In this document: positions 17,699-27,138 of the stretch, piece after piece | Position numbering within the stretch: the stretch's first letter is position 1 | Layout: every line of letters begins with the position of its first letter | Made by a program: the position numbers and the translations under genes | The notes under the pieces: model-generated | What the model was told of the DNA's origin: nothing | What the model saw: the letters and a program-made list of their open reading frames with translations, nothing else | Databases searched by the model: none | NCBI RefSeq assembly: GCF_042681025.1 | Contig: NZ_JBHUER010000006.1 | Coordinates: 62,001 to 126,000 of the forward strand | Source of the DNA: Methylopila henanensis | GTDB lineage: Bacteria > Pseudomonadota > Alphaproteobacteria > Rhizobiales > Methylopilaceae | DNA: 64,000 nt | Reading direction: 5' to 3'

Positions 17699-17924
17699 CG
17701 GGTCTCGCGCTCGTGTGACCTTGGCCGGCGGAGCCGCCGGCGCTTTCTATATGTGACGTCCGGCCGTTTCGATCCAGTCGCGCGGGGCGAATGCGACGAC
17801 GTGACGGAGACGTGAGCCCGCAGGCCACGGAATCGTGCGGACGGCGGGAACCTTGGCGACCGGCCGAGGCGTTCCCACATGACGGATCGCGGCCCTTCCG
17901 CACAAGGACCCTCACGGACACGTC

Positions 17925-18377
17925 ATGCCTCGACTTCTCGGACTTCTTCTCGCGCTTCCGGTGCTGGAGATCGTCGCCTTCGCGCTCGTCGCGTCGATGA
18001 TCGGCGTCGGCAAGGCCATCCTGCTGCAGGTGGCGTTCTCCGCCATCGGCATCGCGATGCTCGGTTCGCTGATCACGGAAGCCCGCACCGAGCTGAGGCG
18101 CGGCGGGCGTCTGACGACGCTGGCGCTCGACGGATCGAGGGGCATGCGGGGCCTCGCCGGCCTGCTGTTCGCCGTTCCGGGCTTCATCACCGACGCGATC
18201 GGCGTGCTGGCGCTCGTGCCCGAGTTCCGCGGACGCATCCGGCGGCTGTTCGCCGGCGCGCCTGTCCCGGCCGACCCGCGCCCCCGCGCGGCGGCCCGTC
18301 CCACCGGCGACGCCATGGTCGACCTCGACGCGCGCGAATGGCGCGAGGTCGAGCCGGCGCGACGCCCCGGCGCCTGA
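17925..18377 (+). CDS. fxsA: FxsA-family membrane protein
   Basis: The 150-residue inner-membrane protein has an FxsA domain: a first hydrophobic segment (LLGLLLALPVLEIVAFALVA), a second around residues 30-50, and the conserved cytoplasmic piece GLLFAVPGFITDAIGVLALVP. FxsA overexpression counteracts phage T7 exclusion by the F plasmid in E. coli, but its normal role is unknown. It lies upstream of secB on the same strand with a 156-nt gap. Confidence 0.88.
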   Translation: MPRLLGLLLALPVLEIVAFALVASMIGVGKAILLQVAFSAIGIAMLGSLITEARTELRRGGRLTTLALDGSRGMRGLAGLLFAVPGFITDAIGVLALVPEFRGRIRRLFAGAPVPADPRPRAAARPTGDAMVDLDAREWREVEPARRPGA

Positions 18378-18533
18378 GGTCTTCCTACGACGGAAGACGG
18401 AGCTGGACGTCCGGCTCCGTAGGGTTCCGCGCGCTTGCCGCCCCTCGCGCCGCCATGGTACGCCGCCGCGTCTGAAAAGCGGCTTGGTCGATCGGCCGGT
18501 CGAAGTCATCACCGCCAGCGAGAGACCACCGAA

Positions 18534-19019
18534 ATGGCGAACACCAACGGCGCTCCGGATCCCAGCAAGCTGCCCGCGATCAACGTCCTCGCGCAGTACG
18601 CCAAGGACCTCTCCTTCGAGAACCCCAACGCGCCCCGCTCGCTCGCGCCGCGTCAGGGCTCGCCCAACATCGAGATCAAGGTCAACGTCAACGCCCGCAA
18701 GGTCGGCGACACCGACTTCGAGGTCGAGCTCGCGATCGAAGGCCAGGCCAAGGACGGCGACGCCCAGATCTTCCGGGTCGACCTGTCCTACGGCGGCGTG
18801 TTCCGCGTGGTGAACATCCCCGAGGAGCAGCTCCATCCGGTCGTGATGATCGAATGCCCGCGGCTGCTGTTCCCGTTCGCGCGCCAGATCGTTGCGGACG
18901 CCGTGCGCAACGGCGGCTTCCCGCCGCTGATGATCGACCCGGTCGATTTCGCCGCGCTCTACCGCGCCCGCGCCGAAGAGGCCGCCGCCCTGCAGGAGCA
19001 GGCGGGCGCTCCGAACTGA
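18534..19019 (+). CDS. secB: Protein-export chaperone SecB
   Basis: SecB holds preproteins unfolded and hands them to SecA. The 161-residue product has the family features: INVLAQYAKDLSFENPNAP near the N-terminus, alternating hydrophobic beta strands (VDLSYGGVFRV), and the C-terminal FPPLMIDPVDFAALYRAR. The frame is open upstream, but the ATG at 18534 has a GAGAG ribosome site and gives the standard length. The tetramer acts in the cytoplasm. The fxsA-secB-dnaQ neighbourhood is conserved near alphaproteobacterial origins. Confidence 0.96.
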   Translation: MANTNGAPDPSKLPAINVLAQYAKDLSFENPNAPRSLAPRQGSPNIEIKVNVNARKVGDTDFEVELAIEGQAKDGDAQIFRVDLSYGGVFRVVNIPEEQLHPVVMIECPRLLFPFARQIVADAVRNGGFPPLMIDPVDFAALYRARAEEAAALQEQAGAPN

Positions 19020-19030
19020 GCATGACGGCG

Positions 19031-19056
19031 TCCCGGCCTCGCCACGCGGGCCGGGA
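19031..19056. terminator. Hairpin downstream of secB
   Basis: An 8-bp stem TCCCGGCC / GGCCGGGA with a 10-nt loop follows the secB stop by 11 nt. There is no strong T tract, so terminator function is inferred from position between convergent secB and dnaQ. Confidence 0.45.
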
Positions 19057-19107
19057 TCGCGCTTAAGTCAGTCTCGGATGAGACGCCGAGCGCCAGCGCG
19101 GAGATGG

Positions 19108-19130
19108 ATGGTCCGGTCAAGCCGGACCAT
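19108..19130. repeat. REP-like palindrome, single copy
   Basis: Arms ATGGTCCGG and CCGGACCAT surround TCAAG (9-bp stem, 5-nt loop). It is identical to the second palindrome of the paired elements at 33362-33442 and 60565-60644. It lies between convergent secB and dnaQ. Confidence 0.85.
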
Positions 19131-19160
19131 GATGAAGGGTTGGACGTGGGGCCTCTGGCC

Positions 19161-19868
19161 TCACTCCGCCGCGACGGCGTCGGGCGACTCGAGATACTCC
19201 CGCCAGATCGGCTCGCTGCCGAAGGTCGCGATGAAGGCGAGGTGCTCCTCGATGTCCTTCGCCGACAGCCGCGGGGCGAGCGGCGTCGGGCGCGGCGCGA
19301 GCTTCTCGCCCGCCCGCATGCCGCGGCCGTCGAGCGGCGACAGGCCGAGCGAGGCCTGACGGCCCCCCAGCAGCTCCAGATAGACTTCCGCCAGAATCTC
19401 GCTGTCGAGCAGCGCGCCGTGCTTGGTCCGGCGCGAATTGTCGATGCCGTAGCGCTGGCACAGCGCGTCGAGCGAGTTCGAGCCGCCGGCGTTCTTGCGC
19501 CGCGCCAACGCCAGCGTGTCGATGACGCGGTAGTTGCCGATCTCGGGCTTGCCGACGCGCTTCAGCTCGGCGTTGAGGAAGCCGACGTCGAAGGCCGCGT
19601 TGTGGATGACGAGCGCGTCCTCGTCGATGAAGGCCAGGAACTCGTCGACCACGTCCGCGAACACCGGCTTGTCCGCGAGGAACTCCGACGACAGCCCGTG
19701 CACGCGGAACGCCTCTTCCGGCATGTCGCGCTCGGGATTGATATAGATGTGGCAGTGCGATCCGGTCGGAATCCGGTTCAGGAGCTCGACGCAGCCGATC
19801 TCGACGATCCGGTCGCCCCTGAGCGGGTCCAGGCCTGTTGTTTCGGTGTCGAGCACGATCTCGCGCAT
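19161..19868 (-). CDS. dnaQ: DNA polymerase III epsilon subunit
   Basis: This is the 3'-5' proofreading exonuclease of the replicase. The 235-residue product carries Exo I DTETTGLD (residues 7-14), Exo II with HNAAFDVGF and Exo III with KHGALLDSEILAEVY, supplying the DEDDh catalytic residues. The C-terminal part (LSAKDIEEHLAF) would bind the alpha subunit. It is the last gene of the maf-aroE-coaE-dnaQ run and starts 5 nt after coaE. Confidence 0.96.
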   Translation of the reverse strand: MREIVLDTETTGLDPLRGDRIVEIGCVELLNRIPTGSHCHIYINPERDMPEEAFRVHGLSSEFLADKPVFADVVDEFLAFIDEDALVIHNAAFDVGFLNAELKRVGKPEIGNYRVIDTLALARRKNAGGSNSLDALCQRYGIDNSRRTKHGALLDSEILAEVYLELLGGRQASLGLSPLDGRGMRAGEKLAPRPTPLAPRLSAKDIEEHLAFIATFGSEPIWREYLESPDAVAAE

Positions 19869-19873
19869 GCTGT

Positions 19874-20467
19874 TCAGTCCTTCCGACGGTCGTTGAGGCC
19901 GGCGAGCAGCGCGCGCACCTGCTCGCGCGCCGCCTCCACCCCGCGCGAGGTGTCGATCACGACGTCAGCGCGGGCGCGCTTCTCCGCGTCCGGCGTCTGG
20001 CGCGCGAGCACGGCGCGGAACGTCTCCTCGGTCATTCCCGGTCGCTCCAGAACTCTGCGCCGCTGCTCCTCGGCGCCGGCGCTCACCACCGCGACGAAAT
20101 CCACGTCGCAGGCGCGGCCGCTTTCGAACAGCAGCGGAATGTCCAGCACCACGGCTGTAGCGCCTTCGGCCCGCCGCGCCGCCAGAAATTCAGCCTCGGC
20201 CGCGCGCACCAGAGGATGGACGATCCCTTCCAGCTTCGCGAGCGCTTCGGGCTTTCCGATGACCCTCGTCCCCAGCTCCTTGCGGTCGACCACGCCGTCG
20301 CGGATCACGCCGGGGAACGCCGCCTCGACCAGCGGCGCCGCGGCGCCGGAGTAGAGCGCGTGCACGGTGGCGTCGGCGTCATGCACGGGAACGCCCTCCT
20401 CCGCGAACAGCCTCGCGGTGGTGGACTTGCCCATGCCGATCGAGCCGGTGAGGCCGATGACGATCAC
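19874..20467 (-). CDS. coaE: Dephospho-CoA kinase
   Basis: This enzyme performs the last step of CoA synthesis, phosphorylating the 3'-hydroxyl of dephospho-CoA. The 197-residue product begins at GTG and has the P-loop GSIGMGKST (residues 8-16), the DADATVHALY motif and VLDIPLLFESG, all typical of CoaE. It lies 3 nt after aroE and 5 nt before dnaQ in a tight operon. With panD it is the second CoA-biosynthesis gene in the window. Confidence 0.96.
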   Translation of the reverse strand: MIVIGLTGSIGMGKSTTARLFAEEGVPVHDADATVHALYSGAAAPLVEAAFPGVIRDGVVDRKELGTRVIGKPEALAKLEGIVHPLVRAAEAEFLAARRAEGATAVVLDIPLLFESGRACDVDFVAVVSAGAEEQRRRVLERPGMTEETFRAVLARQTPDAEKRARADVVIDTSRGVEAAREQVRALLAGLNDRRKD

Positions 20468-20470
20468 CGC

Positions 20471-21307
20471 TCAGCTCCCGATGTCCGCCACGACGAGCGC
20501 GCGCAGCTCCGGGGTCACTTCGGGCCTGACGCCGAACCAGCGTTCGAACCCCGGCGCCGCCTGATGCAGCAGCATGCCGAGGCCGTCCACCGTCCTGAGC
20601 CCGCGGGCGCGGGCGTCCGCCAGGAACGGCGTCTCGAGCGGCACATAGATGAGATCGGTCGCCACCGCCCGTTCGGGCAGCTCGCCGAGATGGACCTCCA
20701 GCGCGCCCTTGCCCGCCATGCCGAGCGAGGTGGCGTTCACCACGAGATCGGCGTCCGGCAGGAAGCGCCACAGGTCGTCCAGGCCGCCGGCGACGCCCGC
20801 CCGGCCCGCGAGCGGGGCGATGGCCTCCGCCTTCTCCCGCGTGCGGTTAACCACGGCGACCCGCTCGAAGCCCCGCTTCCCGAGCGCATGGGCCACCGCC
20901 CGCGCGGCTCCCCCTGCGCCGATGACGGCCGCGAGCTTTCTTTCGCCCTCCCAGCCCGGCGCCGCCTCGTCGAGATTGGCCAGGAAACCGACGCCGTCGG
21001 TGTTGCCGCCGAACAGCCGGCCGTCCTCGAACCAGAGCGTGTTCACCGCGCCGAGATCGGCGGCGCTGGCGTCCGCCTCGTCCACGAGCCGGAACGCGGC
21101 CTCCTTGTGCGGCACGGTGACGTTGCCGCCGACGAAACCGGCCGCGCCGAGGCCGCGGACGAAGCCTTCGAAATCAGCCGGCGTGATCTCCGCCCGCTCG
21201 TAGCCCCCGGCGATGCCGTAGGTCGCCAGCCAGTGGTTGTGGATCAAAGGCGAGCGTGACTGGCTGACCGGCCAGCCGAGCACGCAGGCGCGGGGGAAAC
21301 CGCTCAC
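20471..21307 (-). CDS. aroE: Shikimate dehydrogenase
   Basis: AroE reduces 3-dehydroshikimate to shikimate with NADPH in the aromatic amino-acid pathway. The 278-residue product has the substrate-binding SQSRSPLIHNHWL, the catalytic Lys in NVTVPHKE, the Asp in GGNTDGVGF, and the nucleotide-binding loop GAGGAARAVAHAL with the NADPH-selecting NRT motif. The GTG start overlaps the maf stop by 4 nt. Confidence 0.96.
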   Translation of the reverse strand: MSGFPRACVLGWPVSQSRSPLIHNHWLATYGIAGGYERAEITPADFEGFVRGLGAAGFVGGNVTVPHKEAAFRLVDEADASAADLGAVNTLWFEDGRLFGGNTDGVGFLANLDEAAPGWEGERKLAAVIGAGGAARAVAHALGKRGFERVAVVNRTREKAEAIAPLAGRAGVAGGLDDLWRFLPDADLVVNATSLGMAGKGALEVHLGELPERAVATDLIYVPLETPFLADARARGLRTVDGLGMLLHQAAPGFERWFGVRPEVTPELRALVVADIGS

Positions 21308-21918
21308 GCCGCGACCGCTTTCGCCCGACGGAGCGCCGCGAGCAGCGGCAGCAGCGGCAGGCCTAGGATCGTGAAGAAGTCGCCGTCGACGCGCTCGAAC
21401 AGATGCGCGCCGACGCCCTCGAACTGGTAGCCGCCGACGCTGGTCCGCGCGCCTTCGCCCGCCGCGTCGAGGTAGCTCTCGATGAACGCGTCCGACAGCG
21501 TCCGCATCGTCAGCCGCGCATCGTCGACCTCGGTCCAGAGCGCGACCCCGTCCATGGCGAGCGCGACGCCGGAGGACAGCGTGTGCGTGCGCCCGGACAG
21601 ACGCGCGAGCTGGCGGCGCCCGGCCTCGCGGTCCGCGGGCTTGGTGAAGCGCTCCGACCCCAGCGCCAGCGTCTGGTCCGCCCCGACCACGAGCCGGCCC
21701 GGCGCCTTGAGCGACACGTTCACGGCTTTCGCCGCCGCGAGCGCGCCGGCGACGTTGGCGGGCGTCGCGCCTTCGCCCGTCAGCTCCGCCTCGACCGCGC
21801 GCTCGTCGATGTCGGCCGGCATTGTCTCGACGGCAAGGCCGGCGTCGCTCAGCACCTTGGCGCGGATCGCGCTCTTCGACGCGAGCAGCAGCGGAGACGA
21901 CGGCAGCCAGAGGGTCAT
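21304..21918 (-). CDS. maf: Maf-family nucleotide pyrophosphatase
   Basis: Maf proteins hydrolyse non-canonical or canonical nucleoside triphosphates (dTTP, UTP or modified forms) and are linked to septum inhibition. The 204-residue product has the N-terminal LLLASKSAIRAKVLSDAG motif, where SxSxxR is the family signature, the catalytic GADQTLAL, and YQFEGVGAHLFERVDGDFFTILGLP cut across its C-terminal half. It overlaps aroE. Substrate preference cannot be told from the sequence. Confidence 0.93.
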   Translation of the reverse strand: MTLWLPSSPLLLASKSAIRAKVLSDAGLAVETMPADIDERAVEAELTGEGATPANVAGALAAAKAVNVSLKAPGRLVVGADQTLALGSERFTKPADREAGRRQLARLSGRTHTLSSGVALAMDGVALWTEVDDARLTMRTLSDAFIESYLDAAGEGARTSVGGYQFEGVGAHLFERVDGDFFTILGLPLLPLLAALRRAKAVAA

Positions 21919-21962
21919 GAACGGGTCCGGATCAGGAAAACAGGCGCAGGCGGCGGAACGGG

Positions 21963-22829
21963 TCAGGTGGTGGCGATCGACTCGGCGAAGCGTTTCGCGC
22001 GGTGCTCCGTCAGCATCGCGATCACGGCAGCCGCGGTCTCCTCGATCGACCGCCGCGTCACGTCGATGGTCGGCCAGCCGTGCCGGGCGCAGAAACGGCG
22101 GGAGGCGTTGAGCTCGGCTGCGACCGCTTCCGGGTCCACATAGGAGCCGTCCTGAAGCCGTCCGGGCATGGCGCCTTCCAGGCCGAGCACCCGGTTGTGG
22201 CGGATGGCGACGATCCGCTCGGGCGAGGCCACCAGCCCGACGATCAGCGGCTTCCTCAGGCCCTGCAGCCCGGGCGGCGGCGGAAGATCGGGGATGAGCG
22301 GAATATTCGCCGTCTTCACCCCGCGATTCGCCAGATAGATGGAGGTCGGCGTCTTCGAGGTCCGGCTGACGCCGAGCAGCACCACGTCGGCGTCGCCGAG
22401 GTCATCGGCGTACTGCCCGTCGTCATGGGCCATGGTGTAGTTGAGGGCGTCGATGCGCTTGAAGTAGTCCGCGTTCAGCACGTGCTGCGCGCCCGGCAGC
22501 TTGTTCTGCTCGGCCCCGAGATAGGAGCGGAGCAGCGTGAACACCGGCTCCAGCACCGAGAGGCAGGGACAGCCGAGCTCGCGGCAGCGGGCCTCCAGCG
22601 TCCCGATCAGCTCCTCGTCCACCAGCGTGTAGAGCACGATGCCGGGCTCGTCGGCGATCTCGCCCAGCACGCGGTCGAGCTGCCGGGACGAACGCACCAG
22701 CGGATAGACATGCTCCATGCTCGCGATGTCGGCGTATTGCGACGCCGCGGCGCGGGCGACCGCGACCAGCGTCTCGCCGGTCGAGTCCGAGACGAGGTGG
22801 AAATGGAACGAACGGCGGTCCGGCGACAT
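21963..22829 (-). CDS. ppsR: Pyruvate, water dikinase regulatory protein (PPSR/DUF299; RP001-type)
   Basis: This bifunctional serine/threonine kinase and phosphorylase uses ADP and phosphate to switch PEP synthase or pyruvate phosphate dikinase off and on. The 288-residue product has the opening FHFHLVSDSTGETL, a P-loop-like stretch GVSRTSKTPTSIYLANRG, and IPLIPDLPPP, as expected for DUF299. Besides its enzymatic role it is a positional marker: its homologue (RP001) flanks the chromosomal origin opposite hemE in Caulobacter and Rickettsia, which is exactly the arrangement here. Confidence 0.93.
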   Translation of the reverse strand: MSPDRRSFHFHLVSDSTGETLVAVARAAASQYADIASMEHVYPLVRSSRQLDRVLGEIADEPGIVLYTLVDEELIGTLEARCRELGCPCLSVLEPVFTLLRSYLGAEQNKLPGAQHVLNADYFKRIDALNYTMAHDDGQYADDLGDADVVLLGVSRTSKTPTSIYLANRGVKTANIPLIPDLPPPPGLQGLRKPLIVGLVASPERIVAIRHNRVLGLEGAMPGRLQDGSYVDPEAVAAELNASRRFCARHGWPTIDVTRRSIEETAAAVIAMLTEHRAKRFAESIATT

Positions 22830-22918
22830 GGGGCGGAACGGGCTTTCGCAAGCGGAGGAACCGGACGCGCGAAGCGGCGTTCGGATTGGGGCGGGCCGTG
22901 TGTGGAGCGGTGGACGGC

Positions 22919-22927
22919 TGTGGATGA
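22919..22927 (-). promoter_or_regulatory. Candidate DnaA box
   Basis: TGTGGATGA on the plus strand reads TCATCCACA on the minus strand, one mismatch from TTATCCACA. It sits inside the predicted origin. Confidence 0.65.
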
Positions 22928-23078
22928 TCCGGCCGCCGCGCTCGGGCTCCCGCCGATTTTCGCCGAGACGGCCGAAATCATCAACACCGCTCGCATCCGG
23001 GACGGCGGCGGCGGCCGTCCGCGTGGAAATGGTGAAGAACTCGTTAACGCCCTGCCGGACGAGCGTCCGCCACAGGTC

Positions 23079-23093
23079 TTAACGGATGGTTAA
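23079..23093. promoter_or_regulatory. CtrA-binding site in the origin
   Basis: TTAACGGATGGTTAA is a perfect TTAA-N7-TTAA CtrA box, followed by the C that completes the TTAAC half. In Caulobacter, CtrA binding at the origin represses replication initiation. Confidence 0.82.
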
Positions 23094-23151
23094 CGCGGGC
23101 CAAGATGTGGGCGGCTTGTGGACATGCCGGAACGGCTGTAATGCCCGCCCC

Positions 23152-23190
23152 TAGAAAAAGAAGCAGAAGAGTCGATTCTAGAATCTAGAG
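23152..23190. other. AT-rich origin element with three GANTC sites
   Basis: This A/T-rich stretch in a GC-rich genome contains GAGTC (23169-23173), GATTC (23174-23178) and GAATC (23181-23185), all GANTC sites for a CcrM-type methyltransferase. It also contains the palindrome GATTCTAGAATC. It is a candidate DNA-unwinding element just upstream of hemE. Confidence 0.55.
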
Positions 23191-23203
23191 AGGAGCAGGG
23201 CCG

Positions 23204-24274
23204 GTGGGCGGTGCTGTGACGAACCGGCCGGCGACCTCCGCCGCAGGCGCCGAATCCCGCTTCTTGAAAGCGCTCTCCGGCGAGGTCCAGACGGTTCCAC
23301 CGGTCTGGCTCATGCGCCAGGCCGGTCGTTATCTCCCAGAGTATCGGGAGCTTCGCGCCAGAGCCGGCAGCTTCCTCGATCTCTGCTACACGCCGGAGTT
23401 CGCGACCGAGGTCACGCTGCAGCCGATCCGGCGCTTCGCGCTCGACGCCGCGATCCTGTTCTCCGACATTCTCGTGGTGCCGCACGCGCTCGGACAGGAG
23501 GTCCGCTTCGTCGAGGGCGAAGGGCCGCGGCTCGACCCGGTGGCGTCGCTGGCGGAGTTCGCGCAGCTCCGCGAGGAGATCGACCTCGGCTTCCTCGCGC
23601 CGGTCTACGAGACCGTGGCGCGGGTGCGCGCCGCGCTCGACCCGGAGGTCGCGCTGATCGGCTTCTGCGGCGCGCCCTACACGGTCGCGACCTACATGGT
23701 CGGCGGCCGCGGCGGCGACGAGCAGGCCGCCGCCCGCAAGCTCGCCTATCGCGAGCCGGAGACGTTCCAGGCGCTGATCGACCGGCTGGTCGAGGCCTCC
23801 GTCGCGCATCTGCTGGCGCAGGTCCGGGCGGGCGCGCAGGCGGTGCAGGTGTTCGACAGCTGGAGCGGCGACCTGCCCCCGGCCGAATTCGCGCGCTGGT
23901 CGACGGAGCCGATCCGCGCGATCTGCGTGAAGGTGAAGGCGGCCGCGCCGGAGGTGAAGGTCATCGCCTTCGCGCGCGGCGCCGGCGCGAAGCTCGCCGA
24001 TTTCGCCGCCGCCGTCCCGGCCGACGCCTTCGGGCTCGCCACCGCTGAGAACCGGACCGCTGCGCGCGCCGCCGTGCCGGCGGGCGTCGCGCTGCAGGGC
24101 AACGTGGACCCGATCGCTCTGGTCGCGGGCGGCGCGGCGCTCGACGCGGCCGTGGACGGCGTCCTGGCCGATCTCGGCCACGGGCCGCTGATCGTGAACC
24201 TCGGCCACGGCGTGCGGCAGGAGACCCCGCCAGAGCATGTCGCCCAAATGGTCGCGCGGGTGCGGCGGGGGTGA
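23204..24274 (+). CDS. hemE: Uroporphyrinogen decarboxylase
   Basis: HemE decarboxylates the four acetate side chains of uroporphyrinogen III to give coproporphyrinogen III for heme (and cobalamin-branch) metabolism. The 356-residue product has the N-terminal signature VWLMRQAGRYLPEYR, the DAAILFSDILVVPHALG segment with the catalytic Asp, and FCGAPYTVATYMVGG. The GTG start follows an AGGAG site by about 8 nt. It borders the predicted origin, as in Caulobacter, and is followed by another heme gene, hemJ. Confidence 0.96.
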   Translation: MGGAVTNRPATSAAGAESRFLKALSGEVQTVPPVWLMRQAGRYLPEYRELRARAGSFLDLCYTPEFATEVTLQPIRRFALDAAILFSDILVVPHALGQEVRFVEGEGPRLDPVASLAEFAQLREEIDLGFLAPVYETVARVRAALDPEVALIGFCGAPYTVATYMVGGRGGDEQAAARKLAYREPETFQALIDRLVEASVAHLLAQVRAGAQAVQVFDSWSGDLPPAEFARWSTEPIRAICVKVKAAAPEVKVIAFARGAGAKLADFAAAVPADAFGLATAENRTAARAAVPAGVALQGNVDPIALVAGGAALDAAVDGVLADLGHGPLIVNLGHGVRQETPPEHVAQMVARVRRG

Positions 24275-24312
24275 CCCTCGACGCGCGGTCGCCGAAGGCC
24301 TAGGACGTGGCG

Positions 24313-24741
24313 ATGGACCTTTACCCCTGGATCAAGGCGCTCCACGTCGTCGCGGTGATCGCGTGGATGGCGGCGAGCCTCTATCTGCCGCGGCTGTTCG
24401 TCTATCACTCGATGGAGCCTGTCGGGTCGCCGACCTCCGAGACCTTCAAGGTGATGGAGCGCCGCCTGCTGAAGGCGATCGCGACCCCCGCCATGATCGT
24501 GACCTGGCTCGCGGGCCTCGCGCTGCTGTGGCTCGGCGGATGGGGCGGCTCGGGCTGGCTGCACGGCAAGATCGCGCTGGTGCTGGCGCTGTCCGGCTTC
24601 CACGGCGCGATGTCGCGCTGGGTCAAGGATTTCGCCGCCGACCGCAACCGACGCTCGACGCGCTTCTACCGCGTCGCGAACGAGGTTCCGACGCTGCTCA
24701 TGATCGCGATCGTCGTGCTTGTGATCGTGAAGCCGTTCTAA
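24313..24741 (+). CDS. hemJ: Protoporphyrinogen oxidase HemJ
   Basis: HemJ is a membrane heme protein that oxidises protoporphyrinogen IX to protoporphyrin IX. The 142-residue product has four predicted membrane segments and the conserved residues expected of the family: His in the first helix (WIKALHVVAVIAWMA), LYLPRLFVYH, and Lys/Arg in the loop before the last helix. The ATG at 24313 has AGGA 7 nt upstream; a GTG two codons earlier (24307) is possible. Together with hemE it forms a small heme cluster beside the origin. Confidence 0.92.
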   Translation: MDLYPWIKALHVVAVIAWMAASLYLPRLFVYHSMEPVGSPTSETFKVMERRLLKAIATPAMIVTWLAGLALLWLGGWGGSGWLHGKIALVLALSGFHGAMSRWVKDFAADRNRRSTRFYRVANEVPTLLMIAIVVLVIVKPF

Positions 24742-25027
24742 TCTCGCGCGGTCCGGCCGATTTCGGGCGGCCGCCTCTTGTCGCGGCCGCCGCGAATGGG
24801 TTAAGACGGTGACGTTCCCACGCAGAGTCTAGGCGTTCGGTCCAGTCCAGCGGCCGGACAAACCCGCCTGCGGATACATGCCCGCCATTCGGCGAACGGC
24901 ATGACGGCGAATAAGCGACGACGTTTCGGCGCCGCGCGCCGGAAGCGCCTGAACTCCAATCCCCTCCTCAACGCGACTGCTCTCCGACCACCGCTTCCCG
25001 TCGGATTCAATCTCCCGAAGGCTCACG

Positions 25028-26293
<1,266 letters not shown>

Positions 26294-26346
26294 CGCTGGG
26301 GCGACGGCCCTTGCCGTCGCCGCTTTCGCGTGGTCCCAATGCCGCC

Positions 26347-27138
26347 ATGGCGGTTGCGCGCGTTCCCGGTCGGCTAGTTGCGGCGGTCCTGATCGCGCTC
26401 GGCGCGGTCATCTCGACCGCTGCGTGGGCTGAACTCTCGTTCCCGCCCTTTTCCGGCTACGTCGTCGACCAGGCCGACATCCTGCCGCCCGAGGCCGAGG
26501 CGGCGCTCACCCAGAAACTCAAGACATTTCAGGACACGACCGGCCGCCAGCTCGCGGTCGCGACCGTGCCGTCTCTGCAGGGGACGTCGGTCGAGGACTT
26601 CGCCAACCGGCTGTTCCGCGCCTGGGGCCTCGGCGACAAGGCGCGCAACGACGGCGCGCTGCTGCTGGTGGCGCCGAACGACCGCAGGGTCCGCATCGAG
26701 GTCGGTTACGGGCTCGAGGGCGAACTCACCGACGCGGTCTCCCGCCTCATCATCGAGAACGCCATCCTGCCGCGCTTCCGCGCCGGCGATTTTCCCGGCG
26801 GCGTCATGCGCGGCGCGGACGACGTCATGGCGGTGTTCTCCGGCCATTCCAACGACTACAAGGCCCGCGCCGCCGCGCTCGAACGCGAGGACGAGACCGC
26901 GTCGCTGATCTCGTCGGCGATCACCCTCTGCTTCATCCTCTTCTTCCTCTACGTGTTCTGGCGCGCGATCCGGAGCGGCGGAAGCGGCGTCGGCCGTCGA
27001 CGGCGCGCCGCGCCGTGGATCATCGGCGGACCGCCGATGGGCGGCGGCTCCTGGTCCGGCGGATCGTCGTCGGGCGGCGGGTTCTCCGGCGGGGGAGGCG
27101 GCTCTTCGGGCGGCGGCGGGGCCTCGGGCGGATGGTGA
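26347..27138 (+). CDS. TPM-domain membrane protein (YgcG type)
   Basis: The 263-residue protein has a signal peptide (about 1-31, ending WA), a periplasmic TPM domain (FSGYVVDQADILPPEAEAAL to about residue 170; GYGLEGELTDAVSR), one membrane segment (ITLCFILFFLYVFW) and a glycine/serine-rich tail (last 35 residues almost only G, S and W). TPM domains are associated with photosystem II repair phosphatase activity in plants and with unknown envelope functions in bacteria. The ATG at 26347 is preferred over an upstream TTG. It overlaps the next TPM gene by 7 nt. Confidence 0.88.
   Translation: MAVARVPGRLVAAVLIALGAVISTAAWAELSFPPFSGYVVDQADILPPEAEAALTQKLKTFQDTTGRQLAVATVPSLQGTSVEDFANRLFRAWGLGDKARNDGALLLVAPNDRRVRIEVGYGLEGELTDAVSRLIIENAILPRFRAGDFPGGVMRGADDVMAVFSGHSNDYKARAAALEREDETASLISSAITLCFILFFLYVFWRAIRSGGSGVGRRRRAAPWIIGGPPMGGGSWSGGSSSGGGFSGGGGGSSGGGGASGGW

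Larger units (their letters stand above)
22830..23203. other. Predicted chromosomal replication origin (oriC) between ppsR and hemE
   Basis: The 374-nt gene-free space lies between divergent ppsR and hemE, the conserved position of the alphaproteobacterial origin. It holds a near-consensus DnaA box (22919-22927), weaker TGTGG-containing sites (for example 23117-23125, TGTGGACAT), a perfect CtrA box (23079-23093) and an AT-richer stretch (23152-23190) with three GANTC methylation sites. Together these match the organisation of the Caulobacter origin. No experimental origin mapping is implied. Confidence 0.82.

Noticed and set aside
24742..25027. Riboswitch or attenuator in the rho leader
   Set aside because: The 286-nt leader shows no convincing paired structure or known motif by eye.
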